Shown piece after piece: positions 25,601-32,601 of a DNA stretch of 41,638 bases. Source of the stretch: WLJO01 sp032117595. Its GTDB lineage: Bacteria > Actinomycetota > Acidimicrobiia > Acidimicrobiales > Ilumatobacteraceae. Position numbers and translations under genes: made by a program. The notes beneath the pieces are model-generated. The model searched no databases and was not told the DNA's origin. It saw only the letters and a list, made by a program, of their open reading frames with translations. The stretch spans positions 1-41,638 of the forward strand of contig JAULYZ010000081.1 of assembly GCA_032117595.1 (NCBI GenBank), in the 5' to 3' direction. Position 1 is the first letter of the stretch. Each line of letters opens with the position of its first letter.

Positions 25601-26297
25601 TGCTGCCGAGGACAAGTGGGGCCAGCACAACGGTCTCGTCATGCTGCTCCCGCACGGATACGAGGGTCAGGGCCCCGAGCACTCGAGCGCCCGGATCGAG
25701 CGGTTCCTGCAGCTGTGTGCCGAGGACAACATTCAGGTGTGCAACGCCACCACGTCCGCGCAGTACTTCCACCTGCTGCGGCGTCAGTCGCAGTTGGAGA
25801 TCCAGCGCCCACTCGTGATCTTCACGCCCAAGGGGCCGCTGCGCATGAAGGAGAGCCAGTCGCACGTCGACGAGCTCGCCACCGGACACTTCTGGGAGGT
25901 TCTCGACGACCCGAATCTCTCGATCCCCAAGGATCAGGTGCGCCGCCTCGTGCTCTGCAGCGGCAAGGTGGTGTGGGACGCCATGGCCGAGCGCGAGAAG
26001 CGTCAGGCCCCGGCCGCCATCATTCGCCTCGAGCAGCTGTATCCGTTCCCGCAGGAGCAGATGCTGCAGGTGATCTCCACCTATCCGAACGCCACCGAGA
26101 TCGTGTGGCTGCAGGAGGAGCCCGAGAACATGGGCCCGTGGACGTTCTTCGAGCACCGCGCCTGGCGGCTCAAGGACCGCGGCTTCGATCTCTGGCACGT
26201 GGCGCGTGTTGATTCGGGTAGTCCGGCGACGGGCTCGAAGGGTGTGCACGACCAGGAACTCGCCGACCTCATGGAAGAGACCTTCGGCGGTCTGTGA
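22692..26297 (+). CDS. kgd: Multifunctional 2-oxoglutarate decarboxylase/dehydrogenase (E1o-E2o fusion)
   Basis: A 1201-aa central-metabolism enzyme, similar in size to mycobacterial Kgd (about 1230). Order: an N-terminal E1o-type helix (WLVDELRAQFLADPASVSEAWREFF), an Ala/Pro-rich linker (about 40-90), an E2 succinyltransferase catalytic domain (about 95-325) ending TYDHRIIQGAESG, then the thiamine-diphosphate E1o domains. In these, HGDAAFAGQG and INNQIGFTTSP mark the cofactor site. No lipoyl domain is present, as in other actinobacterial fusions, so it must work with a separate lipoylated E2 and E3. It decarboxylates 2-oxoglutarate in the TCA cycle. GTG 22692 follows TAGGGT by 6 nt. A 1220-codon antisense open frame over it is a codon-bias artefact. 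Confidence 0.95.
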   Translation: MATRPEQFGANAWLVDELRAQFLADPASVSEAWREFFSSDVLPGAAAPSPAPAASIPAAPAAVAVPAAAAAPSAAAPAPAAAPAGDPIRGAAAAIAANMTKSLEVPTATSFRNIPARLLEVNRQGINNYRARVGLGKVSFTHIIAYAIVRAIADGVPNMNHGYAEDAEGKPMLMRRGSINMGLAVDVDKGDGSRTLVVPVLRDAQTLGFAEFIDQYDALIRKVKANKLAVADFLGATVTLTNPGTIGTVQSVPRLMSGQGVIIGVGTIDYPAEFQGADESALAEIGISKVVTVTSTYDHRIIQGAESGLFLKRVHENLLGEHGFYDGVFRSLGIPNEPARWGADTSPLNREESMLRKQMAVSNLIRSHRVRGHLMADLDPLRWKEPHLLEEMDPSHYGLSLWDLEREFLVGGFAGRDRMKLGDLLTMLRDTYCRTIGVEFMHIRDLAEHEWIQSRLEGVPTVLTRDEKRWLAERLTTADAYERFLATKYVGTKRFGLEGAESAIAILDGVLSAAADAGLDSAVLGMAHRGRLNVLANIVGKSYDQIFREFEGHIGPNTVQGSGDVKYHLGASGKYVSPKGADIRVELAANPSHLETVNPIVMGMVRARQDQIDPPLSYPVLALLIHGDAAFAGQGLVAECLAMTDISGYRIGGTVHLIINNQIGFTTSPEYSRSSPYCSDVAKTVQAPVFHVNADDPEACLRVARLAFEYRQRFHKDVVIDLVCYRRHGHNEGDDPSYTQPQMYKAIAQHRPVAKLYVEELISRGDLSLADAEQMLSEFQGRLQTSLDETRAHAPGVVKVAKPPAPVGVLPWAQTGTPRAVLDTVFNALTAYPSDFTVHPKLAKQFEQRAAQYASTGMIDWATGEALAFGSLLMEGVPVRLAGEDSRRGTFSQRHATLTDYENGRRWTPLAHLPGAPCRLWVYDSLLSEYAALGYEYGYAQASRDALVLWEAQFGDFVNGAQIIIDQYLVAAEDKWGQHNGLVMLLPHGYEGQGPEHSSARIERFLQLCAEDNIQVCNATTSAQYFHLLRRQSQLEIQRPLVIFTPKGPLRMKESQSHVDELATGHFWEVLDDPNLSIPKDQVRRLVLCSGKVVWDAMAEREKRQAPAAIIRLEQLYPFPQEQMLQVISTYPNATEIVWLQEEPENMGPWTFFEHRAWRLKDRGFDLWHVARVDSGSPATGSKGVHDQELADLMEETFGGL

Positions 26298-26302
26298 GCC
26301 CG

Positions 26303-26319
26303 GCGCAGCGCTGCTGCGC
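26303..26319. terminator. Palindromic hairpin between convergent kgd and HAD genes
   Basis: GCGCAGC (26303-26309), loop GCT, GCTGCGC (26313-26319) sits between the two stop codons. No U-tract follows. Its core GCAGCGCTGC recurs at another convergent junction at 40154-40163. Confidence 0.5.
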
Positions 26320-26966
26320 TAGCCGAGCAGTTCGAGGCCGATGGCAGCCTCGAGTTCCCGCAACGCCACGGTGGGGTCGATCACCTTGATGGTGTGCATG
26401 CCCATGGCCGCAGCGGTCTTCAGGTTGATGCCGAGGTCGTCGAGGAACACGACTTGGTCGGGAGTCACCCGCATGGTGCTGCACGCAATCTCGTAGAACC
26501 GCTGCTCCGGCTTGCGGCACCCCACCTTGCTCGACTCGATCACCGCATCGAAGCCGGCCATGATGTCGGCGATCGCTGCCTCACGCCCGCTCGCTGCGGT
26601 GTTGGTGACACCATCGCCGCCGATCACGTTGTTGGTGAGACAGGCCTGTGCCAGTCCGGCCGCCTTGATGCGACGGAGGGCTTCCACCATGGCGGGTCGG
26701 ATCTCGCCCTTGAGCAGGCCGAGAACATCGGCACCGGGCACGCGGTGCCCGAGCGCATGGGACTCCTTGGAGAACAGACGGTCGAAGGCATCGGCGTCGA
26801 TGTCGGCACGCTCGAGCAGGGCCCAGGCGTTGGAGTCCGGGTTCGTGGCGTTGACCGTCCGGATGAAGTCCTTGGGGAGGCTGTTGGCAGCCTCGTACCG
26901 GTTGAAGGCCTCGAAGGGGCTCGAGAGCACCACGCCCCCGAAATCCCAGAACACCACCGTGCGCAT
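26319..26966 (-). CDS. HAD-superfamily (HAD-IA) hydrolase
   Basis: A 215-aa HAD-like protein. Motif I is FWDFGGVVLSS, where the first Asp is the nucleophile; the usual second Asp two residues on is Gly, as in epoxide-hydrolase-N and YihX-type members. Motif II is CLTNN, motif III the Lys in GCRKPEQRFYE, motif IV FLDDLGINL. A helical cap lies between motifs I and II. Phosphatase activity is likely but the DxD change weakens the assignment; dehalogenase-like or sugar-phosphate phosphatase activity are alternatives. ATG 26966 follows TACGAT by 6 nt. Confidence 0.82.
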   Translation of the reverse strand: MRTVVFWDFGGVVLSSPFEAFNRYEAANSLPKDFIRTVNATNPDSNAWALLERADIDADAFDRLFSKESHALGHRVPGADVLGLLKGEIRPAMVEALRRIKAAGLAQACLTNNVIGGDGVTNTAASGREAAIADIMAGFDAVIESSKVGCRKPEQRFYEIACSTMRVTPDQVVFLDDLGINLKTAAAMGMHTIKVIDPTVALRELEAAIGLELLG

Positions 26967-26972
26967 GGCCCG

Positions 26973-26978
26973 ATCGTA
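26973..26978 (-). promoter_or_regulatory. -10-like hexamer TACGAT for the HAD gene
   Basis: TACGAT ends 6 nt before ATG 26966, without a ribosome site. Hexamer and most of the spacer match those of the CVNC gene. Confidence 0.5.
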
Positions 26979-27037
26979 GGTGGCGGCGCGCGCAATCCCC
27001 TCTTCTGGCCCGCCGGGGTGGTTGACTTCCAGACGGT

Positions 27038-28324
27038 ATGGGCAGACATGTGATCGTCGACGGGTCGAACATTGCGACCGAGGGACGCACCTCGCCGAGC
27101 CTGCGTCAGTTGAACGAGGCCGTGCTTGCGTTCATGGACGAGTTCCCCGGCGACCAGATCTCGGTGGTGGTCGACGCGACCTTCGGGCACCGCATCGACA
27201 AGAGCGAGGTCGCCGAGTTCAACGAGGCCGTCGAGAACAACGAGATCGTGTGTCCGCCCGCCGGGGCGATCGGCCGCGGCGACGCCTTCGTCCTGCTCAG
27301 CGCGAACAAGGTGAAGGGCTCGATTCTCTCCAACGACTCGTACCAAGAGTTCCACGGACAGTACGACTGGCTCTTCGACGAGGGACGGCTCATCGGCGGC
27401 AAGCCGGTTCCGAACATCGGTTGGGTGTTCGTCAACCGGGTACCGGTGCGCGGGCCCGTGAGCCGCAAGGCCGTGAAGGACTCACGTCACAAGGACGGGC
27501 GCGGGTCCCGCGGGAAGACCGCGGCGAAGGCGAGCGAGGCGGCAAGCCAGCCGATGCCCGTACCCAAGTCCCCGCCGCCGGGGGCAACGCTCGCCCCACC
27601 TGCACGCGCAGCGAAGGGTTCGGGGCGAGGCGGACGGTCGGCAACCAAGCAGGCAGGGAAGGCAACCGCCGCGCCGCCGGCACCGGTGGTGGCCCCCGTG
27701 CCCGATGCGTACACCAACGATCTGCTCGGCTTCCTCTCGTTCGTGGAGCGGCATCAGGTGGGAACCTCGCTCTCGGCCACCGTGGCCGCCTATTCGTCCC
27801 ACGGCGCCTATGTGCGGATCGGCGACGTCTGGGGCTATGTCCCGATGCGTCTCATGGCCGACCCGCCGCCGCGCTCGGCGCGCGAGGTGATGGGCATCGG
27901 TGAGACCGTGACCCTCGTGGTGGCAGGGTTCAACCCACCAAGGCGCAGTATCGACCTTGCCGTGCCGGGCATGGCACGGGCCGCAGGTGTCGGTGCTGCG
28001 AAATCCGGGAGTTCCTCATCGGGCAGGTCGACGTCGGGCACGGGGAAGAAGTCGCCAGCGAAGAAGGCAACTCCGGCTCCCGCCAAGAAGGCCGCCGCCA
28101 CGACTCCGGCAACGAAGACTCCGGCAACGAAGTCTCCGGCGACCAAGACTGCTGCGAAAAAGACGGTTGCGAAGAAGGCGACGCCGGCTCCCGCCAAGAA
28201 GGCCGCGGCCAAGACTCCGGCCGCCACGAAGTCGGCTGCGACGAAGTCCGCAACGAAGAAGACGTCAACGAAGAAGACGCCGGCGAAGAAGACGCCCGCC
28301 AGGAAGACCGGTTCGGGCCGCTGA
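27038..28324 (+). CDS. NYN-type ribonuclease fused to S1-like domain and histone-like basic tail
   Basis: A 428-aa three-part protein. Residues 1-140 are an NYN/Zc3h12a-like nuclease: VIVDGSNIAT with Asp8, VVVDATFGH with Asp46, RGDAF with Asp82 and ILSNDSYQEF with Asp100, the acidic set of PIN-like RNases. A Pro/Ala/Lys linker (about 150-220) leads to an S1-like OB fold (about 225-305, VSATVAAY-type strands, YVRIGDVWGYVP). The last 110 residues are a low-complexity Lys/Ala/Thr/Pro tail (KKATPAPAKKAA repeated) like histone H1 or mycobacterial HupB tails. It probably cuts or binds RNA near the nucleoid or ribosome (inference). Exonuclease III starts 31 bp downstream with its own promoter. The start rests on the conserved beginning; no ribosome site is clear. 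Confidence 0.8.
   Translation: MGRHVIVDGSNIATEGRTSPSLRQLNEAVLAFMDEFPGDQISVVVDATFGHRIDKSEVAEFNEAVENNEIVCPPAGAIGRGDAFVLLSANKVKGSILSNDSYQEFHGQYDWLFDEGRLIGGKPVPNIGWVFVNRVPVRGPVSRKAVKDSRHKDGRGSRGKTAAKASEAASQPMPVPKSPPPGATLAPPARAAKGSGRGGRSATKQAGKATAAPPAPVVAPVPDAYTNDLLGFLSFVERHQVGTSLSATVAAYSSHGAYVRIGDVWGYVPMRLMADPPPRSAREVMGIGETVTLVVAGFNPPRRSIDLAVPGMARAAGVGAAKSGSSSSGRSTSGTGKKSPAKKATPAPAKKAAATTPATKTPATKSPATKTAAKKTVAKKATPAPAKKAAAKTPAATKSAATKSATKKTSTKKTPAKKTPARKTGSGR
28061..28203 (+). repeat. Internal coding repeat in the basic tail
   Basis: A block encoding KKATPAPAKKAA occurs at about 28061-28096 and again at about 28172-28207 with only a few base differences; shorter KTPATKS-type units lie between. 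This indicates growth of the tail by in-frame duplication and is a candidate for length variation among strains. Confidence 0.7.
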
Positions 28325-28341
28325 CCGACCCGGTCGTCGGG

Positions 28342-28347
28342 TACCGT
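28342..28347 (+). promoter_or_regulatory. -10-like hexamer TACCGT for exonuclease III gene
   Basis: TACCGT ends 7 nt before GTG 28355. The same hexamer precedes the membrane-protein gene at 39778. Confidence 0.5.
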
Positions 28348-28354
28348 CGGCCAC

Positions 28355-29128
28355 GTGCGTCTGGTCACCTGGAACGTCAACTCGCTGAAGGTCCGGCTCC
28401 CTCGCGTCGAGGCGTGGATCGACGAGGTGCGTCCCGATGTGGTCGCTCTGCAGGAGACCAAACTCGCCGACGATGCCTTCCCGGCGCTGGCCTTCGAGGC
28501 CCTCGGGTATGAATCCGTGCACTTCGGCCAGGGGCGCTGGAACGGCGTGGCACTGCTGTCGCGAGTGGGGCTTGCGAACCCCCGGGACAACTTCGCCGAC
28601 GGCATCGAACCCGATCACGAGGCGCGCATCGTGAGTGCAACGTGTGGTGGTGTGCGCGTCAGTTCGGTGTACGTGCCCAATGGTCGTTCGCTCGACGACG
28701 ACCATTACCGCTACAAGCTCGGCTGGATGGCGCGCCTGCGTCAGCATGTCGAGATCGAGGGTTCTGCAACCGGCAGCACGGTGGTGATGGGCGACTTCAA
28801 CATCGCTCCCGACGACCGCGATGTGTGGGACACCGCGGCCTACGAGGGAGCCACGCATGTGTCGGGACCCGAGCGCGACTCCGTGCAATCACTCATCGAC
28901 TGGGGAATGGTCGACCTGTTCCGCATCCACCACGAAGCGGGCGGGCTGTTCTCGTGGTGGGACTATCGCGACGGCGCGTTCCACCGTGGTCGCGGGATGC
29001 GCATTGATCTCGTGCTCGGCACGGCCGCCGTTGCCGAGCGTTGTTCGTGGGCGGTGGTCGACCGCAACTCGCGCAAGGGTGAGCAACCGTCGGACCATGC
29101 ACCCGTGGTGGTCGATCTCCGTGACTGA
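28355..29128 (+). CDS. xth: Exodeoxyribonuclease III (AP endonuclease)
   Basis: A 257-aa Mg2+-dependent nuclease of the exonuclease III/AP-endonuclease family for base-excision repair. Family motifs run in order: RLVTWNVNSLKVRLP with the metal Asn, ALQETKLAD with the metal Glu, SVYVPNGRS, GDFNIAPDDRDVWD with the catalytic Asp-Asn pair, RIDLVLGT and SDHAPVVVD with the catalytic Asp-His. Length is typical. GTG 28355 is supported by TACCGT 7 nt upstream and by the family N-terminus beginning at once. Its stop overlaps the thioesterase start by 8 bp, so both are likely on one mRNA. Confidence 0.93.
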   Translation: MRLVTWNVNSLKVRLPRVEAWIDEVRPDVVALQETKLADDAFPALAFEALGYESVHFGQGRWNGVALLSRVGLANPRDNFADGIEPDHEARIVSATCGGVRVSSVYVPNGRSLDDDHYRYKLGWMARLRQHVEIEGSATGSTVVMGDFNIAPDDRDVWDTAAYEGATHVSGPERDSVQSLIDWGMVDLFRIHHEAGGLFSWWDYRDGAFHRGRGMRIDLVLGTAAVAERCSWAVVDRNSRKGEQPSDHAPVVVDLRD

Positions 29129-29849
29129 GCCCCTGCACGACGCTGGCTACCTCGAACCGGGACGGCCGAGTCCCATCATGCGCGCTGCGTTCACGGCTCG
29201 TCCCGAGTTCTCCGAGGCCGAGGAGGCCAAGGTGCTCCTCGCCGGGGCCACGCGTCGCATCATCGACGAACAGGTCACCACGGCAGCGAGCGCGGAGGCC
29301 ATCCGCGAGGCGCACGAACTCGTGCAACGCGCCGCCGACCTGCTCGCCGGGCGTGCGCACGGCCGTCCCTACGACGAGCCCGCTGAAGGATCACTCGAAC
29401 AGCCCCAAGCCCGTTCGTTCCCGAGCTACAGCCCGTTCCTCGGGTTGCTCAACCCGCTCGCCCCGCCGCTGGAGATCGAGTGGGGCGATGACGCCGTGGT
29501 GGGAACAGGCACGTTCGGCCTTGCGTACGAGGGTCCGCCCGGCTGTCTGCACGGCGGGTACATCGCTGCCTGCTTCGACGAGATTCTGGGGCTGTCGCAG
29601 GGGTTTTCCGGACAGGTGGGCATGACCGGGCGCCTCACGATCAGTTATCGCTCGCCAACGCCGCTCTTCGTGCCGCTGACGTTCAGCGGTCGCTTCCTGC
29701 GCGTCGAGGGTCGCAAGGTGTTCACCGAGGCAACACTGCACGCCGGCACCACGCTGTGCGCCGAGGCCGAGGGGTTGTTCATCTCGATGAAGCCAGAGGT
29801 GTTCGAGCGCCTCACTGCGATGCGCGGGTCGAGTCGTCGCCCCCAGTGA
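29121..29849 (+). CDS. PaaI/THEM4-like hotdog thioesterase
   Basis: A 242-aa protein. An N-terminal helical region of about 85 residues precedes a hotdog domain with GCLHGGYIAACFDEILGLSQ, the HGG...D active-site pattern of the PaaI/THEM4 thioesterases. It probably hydrolyses acyl-CoA thioesters; the acyl group is unknown. The end of the domain is MTGRLTISYRSPTPLFVPLT, a typical hotdog strand pair. GTG 29121 overlaps the xth stop by 8 bp in another frame, supporting coupling. The last 38 bp overlap the convergent helicase gene. Confidence 0.82.
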   Translation: MTEPLHDAGYLEPGRPSPIMRAAFTARPEFSEAEEAKVLLAGATRRIIDEQVTTAASAEAIREAHELVQRAADLLAGRAHGRPYDEPAEGSLEQPQARSFPSYSPFLGLLNPLAPPLEIEWGDDAVVGTGTFGLAYEGPPGCLHGGYIAACFDEILGLSQGFSGQVGMTGRLTISYRSPTPLFVPLTFSGRFLRVEGRKVFTEATLHAGTTLCAEAEGLFISMKPEVFERLTAMRGSSRRPQ

Positions 29850-31923
29850 GGGCAGCGATGATGCGTGCCGCGAAACGACGCGCCACGGCGACACCGACGC
29901 CGGGCACTGCGGCGAGCTCGACCTCGTTGCGTGGGCTCGCATCGACGATTCGTTCAAGTGTTGCATCGTCGAGCACGAAGTTCGCCGGTAGCCCGGCGGC
30001 CCTCGCGTTGGTTGCCCGCCAGGCGCGCAGCCGTTCCAGCGGGGCGTTGCGGTGGTCCGCAGTCGGGGTTGGCGCGCTCGGTCGCAACGGTGGCTCGGCG
30101 CGTACCAGTCCGGCGGTTGCGGCAGTGCCCTCGAGTGTCGGCAGCAGGGGAGTGAGAGCGGTCTTGGCGCCGTTGCGGCGTGCCGCCCAGGTGACCGCAA
30201 GGCGATCCGAGGCCCGGGTGAGCGCAACATAGAGCAGCCGCACCTCCTCGGCGCGGGCACCTCGGCGGTTCGGCGGCGGCGTGGGGAAGCCCACCGTGTC
30301 GAGTGCCGCAACAATGACCGCGGGCCACTCGCGACCCTTCGAGGCGTGCATGGTGACGAGCTCCACCGCATCGTCGGTGGAGTGGCCGACCTCGTTCAGC
30401 TCCAGCCATGCGGCGAACGCGCGCCCGTCACCGCCACCTGCGTCCTCGAAGGCCTGCACCGCATCGAGTGCTGAACGGACCGGCTCGAGGGGATCCCGTG
30501 ACGCCTCGCTGTCCGATGATTGATCGCGTGGTTCGTCGAACTGGTCGGTCGGATCAGCGGGCGACTCGTCAGGATCGTCCTCGGGCACGATGAGGTCGAG
30601 CACCGCCGCCCGGAGCGCATCGGGGTCATCTGCCCTGCGCGCAACGCCCATGAGCAACGCCGCAGTGCCCTCCGGGTTGCGCTGCCTCGTGACGACACGG
30701 GTGGGGATTCGCGCCTCGGCGAACGCTGCAGCGATGCGCTGGAGGGAATCGTGCGTGCGCGCCAGCACGGCGACACTCGACCACGGTGCGCCGGGCTCGC
30801 GCATGGTGCGAGCGAGGCGCACGATCTGGGCGGCCTCGTGAAGTTCGTCGGTTGCCTGCAGCGTGACGACCGACTCACCAGTGGGCCGAACGGCGCGGTG
30901 CTCGGCGGGCTGCTTGTTGGCGGTGAGCACGAGGTCGCCGGCGGCGACGATCTGCGGGGTGGAGCGGTAGTTGGTGCGCAACTGAACCGTGATCGGTTGG
31001 AGCGCACCGCTCTGCAACTGGGCGAGGAGTTCGGGGTCGGCGCCGTTCCAGCCGTAGATCGCCTGTGCCGGGTCGCCGACCACGAAGAGATCATCGTTGC
31101 GGTGCCGCAGCGCCTCGAGGAACGCGTGCTGGAGCGGGTTGATGTCTTGGTACTCGTCGACGTGCAGGTGACGGTGCCACCACGAGAGAGCGTCGGCGAC
31201 GGTGGGGCGGGACAACTCGGCGATGCACTCCGAGAGCAGGTCCTCGAAATCGAGCAGACGCCGCCGGCGCTTGTACTGCTCGAACCCGGCGAAGATCCCG
31301 GCAATCCGTTCGGGGTCGATCGACGGTCGACGGCCCGCATCGGCGGCGCGCCGCACGTAGTCGTCGGGGCGGACCAGCCGGGCGCACGCCCACTCGATCT
31401 CGGTGGCAGCGGTTGCGGCCAGTTTCCGGTCGCCCTCGAGCTGCTCGGTGAGCATCGACAGGCGACTCGGAACCAGCTTGGGCACGGTGGCGCGACCACG
31501 ATCGGCCCAGCGCCGACGGAGGATGCGATAGGCAACGCTGTGGAACGTCCCGGCAACGAGTGGACCGCCAATGCCCAGTGCGTGGAGACGTCGGACGAGC
31601 TCGGCGGCTGCCTGTCGGGTGAAGGTGAAGGCAACGACATTTGCCGGTTGTGCGGAACCTGTCGCAACACGGAAGGCGATCCGGCTCGTGAGGACGCGCG
31701 TCTTGCCCGAGCCCGCTCCGGCGACCACCACCACGGGCCCTGCCGGCGCGGTCACTGCAGCGCGCTGATCGGCATCGAGCCGTGCGAGCAGCGAGTCGAC
31801 ATCGATCCCGTGACGCGACGACGAACCGGCGACTGCGGCGTGGTGTTGGTCGGTACTGCGGTGAGGGGGATCGCGGCGTTCGGAAACCGTCCCGTTCTCT
31901 GGAACAACGCCCCGCCGTGCCAC
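29812..31923 (-). CDS. UvrD/Rep-family SF1A helicase with HRDC domain (UvrD2-like)
   Basis: A 703-aa DNA helicase. Q motif and Walker A appear as LDADQRAAVTAP and VAGAGSGKTRVLT (about residue 68). Other motifs are FTRQAAAELVRR (Ia), HVDEYQDINPLQ (II), VGDPAQAIYGWNGA (III), LRTNYRS (IV), VTMHASKGREWP (V) and LLYVALTRASDRL (VI). A C-terminal HRDC domain (about 630-695, PANFVLDDATLERI, VPGVGVAVARRF) is like mycobacterial UvrD2, though the UvrD2 tetracysteine module is not seen. It is a 3'-5' helicase for repair or replication. GTG 31923 lies 6 nt after TAGGGT; the first 40 residues are unstructured, so a later start cannot be excluded. Confidence 0.88.
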   Translation of the reverse strand: MARRGVVPENGTVSERRDPPHRSTDQHHAAVAGSSSRHGIDVDSLLARLDADQRAAVTAPAGPVVVVAGAGSGKTRVLTSRIAFRVATGSAQPANVVAFTFTRQAAAELVRRLHALGIGGPLVAGTFHSVAYRILRRRWADRGRATVPKLVPSRLSMLTEQLEGDRKLAATAATEIEWACARLVRPDDYVRRAADAGRRPSIDPERIAGIFAGFEQYKRRRRLLDFEDLLSECIAELSRPTVADALSWWHRHLHVDEYQDINPLQHAFLEALRHRNDDLFVVGDPAQAIYGWNGADPELLAQLQSGALQPITVQLRTNYRSTPQIVAAGDLVLTANKQPAEHRAVRPTGESVVTLQATDELHEAAQIVRLARTMREPGAPWSSVAVLARTHDSLQRIAAAFAEARIPTRVVTRQRNPEGTAALLMGVARRADDPDALRAAVLDLIVPEDDPDESPADPTDQFDEPRDQSSDSEASRDPLEPVRSALDAVQAFEDAGGGDGRAFAAWLELNEVGHSTDDAVELVTMHASKGREWPAVIVAALDTVGFPTPPPNRRGARAEEVRLLYVALTRASDRLAVTWAARRNGAKTALTPLLPTLEGTAATAGLVRAEPPLRPSAPTPTADHRNAPLERLRAWRATNARAAGLPANFVLDDATLERIVDASPRNEVELAAVPGVGVAVARRFAARIIAALTGGDDSTRASQ

Positions 31924-31929
31924 CCGGTC

Positions 31930-31935
31930 ACCCTA
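31930..31935 (-). promoter_or_regulatory. -10-like hexamer TAGGGT for the UvrD-like gene
   Basis: TAGGGT on the minus strand ends 6 nt before GTG 31923. It lies only 14 bp from the divergent hexamer at 31950-31955, so the two promoters must interleave. Confidence 0.5.
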
Positions 31936-31949
31936 CCCACGGGCCGGTA

Positions 31950-31955
31950 TACAGT
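31950..31955 (+). promoter_or_regulatory. -10-like hexamer TACAGT for the PH-domain gene
   Basis: TACAGT (within TATACAGT) ends 6 nt before GTG 31962, forming a compact divergent pair with the helicase promoter. Confidence 0.5.
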
Positions 31956-31961
31956 GCCCTC

Positions 31962-32579
31962 GTGCCCTTCCCGAAACGCCTGCTCAACTCGTACGAGACC
32001 ATCAAGGTGGACATGCACCCGCACTGGTGGTACCTCACGCCGTCGGTGGCAGCACTCGCGGTGTCGGTCGGGTTCTCGGTCTGGGCGCTCACGCTCGGCG
32101 ACTCCAACGCCGACAAGGCACTCAAGGTCGTTGGCATCGTGTTGCTCGTGGCCAGCGGCCTGTGGGCACTGATCCGCTACATGCTGTGGGTCACCACGCA
32201 CTTCGTCGTCACCTCCGACCGCGTCATCTTCCGACAGGGCGTGCTGCGCAAGGTGGGCGTACAGATCCCGCTCGAGCGCGTGAACAACGTGAACTTCGAG
32301 CAGACGATCTTCGAGCGGCTCCTCGGTGCCGGGGACTTGCTCATCGAGTCGGGCGGAGCCGACGGGCAGCAGACCTTCGAGGACATCCGGCACCCCGATC
32401 GGGTGACCAACATCATCCACGAGGCCATCGAGGAAAACACGGTTTCGGCTGCTCGGCCCGGGGTCGCTGATACGGGGCTCGATGTTGCCGGGCAGTTGGA
32501 GCGGCTCGAGGGACTCGCCCAGCGCGGGTCCATCACGTGGGAAGAGTTCGAGGCGCAGAAGCGGCGTCTCCTCGGCTGA
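31962..32579 (+). CDS. Membrane protein with bacterial PH domain and SHOCT motif
   Basis: A 205-aa protein. Two membrane segments (YLTPSVAALAVSVGFSVW and VVGIVLLVASGLWALI) are followed by a bPH2/YdbT-like domain (HFVVTSDRVIFRQGVLRKV, then IPLERVNNVNFEQTIFERLL). The C-terminus, QLERLEGLAQRGSITWEEFE, is a SHOCT-type short helical motif, commonly an oligomerisation tail. Function is unknown; related proteins sit at the membrane. GTG 31962 lies 6 nt after TACAGT. The BtuF-like gene starts 22 bp downstream. Confidence 0.83.
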   Translation: MPFPKRLLNSYETIKVDMHPHWWYLTPSVAALAVSVGFSVWALTLGDSNADKALKVVGIVLLVASGLWALIRYMLWVTTHFVVTSDRVIFRQGVLRKVGVQIPLERVNNVNFEQTIFERLLGAGDLLIESGGADGQQTFEDIRHPDRVTNIIHEAIEENTVSAARPGVADTGLDVAGQLERLEGLAQRGSITWEEFEAQKRRLLG

Positions 32580-32601
32580 CGCAAACAGGGGTCGGGTTCC
32601 G

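Noticed and set aside
22587..26249. 1220-codon open frame antisense to kgd
   Set aside because: It covers the whole kgd gene on the other strand, has no recognisable domain and is rich in E, R, H and V in the way expected from a GC-biased complement.
28061..28324. Repeats in this stretch as a CRISPR or intergenic repeat array
   Set aside because: They are imperfect, in frame and encode the Lys/Ala tail of the NYN protein; no spacers of constant length exist.
28325..28340. CCGAC...GTCGG hairpin after the NYN gene
   Set aside because: Only a 5-bp stem with a 6-nt loop and no U-tract; not distinguishable from chance.
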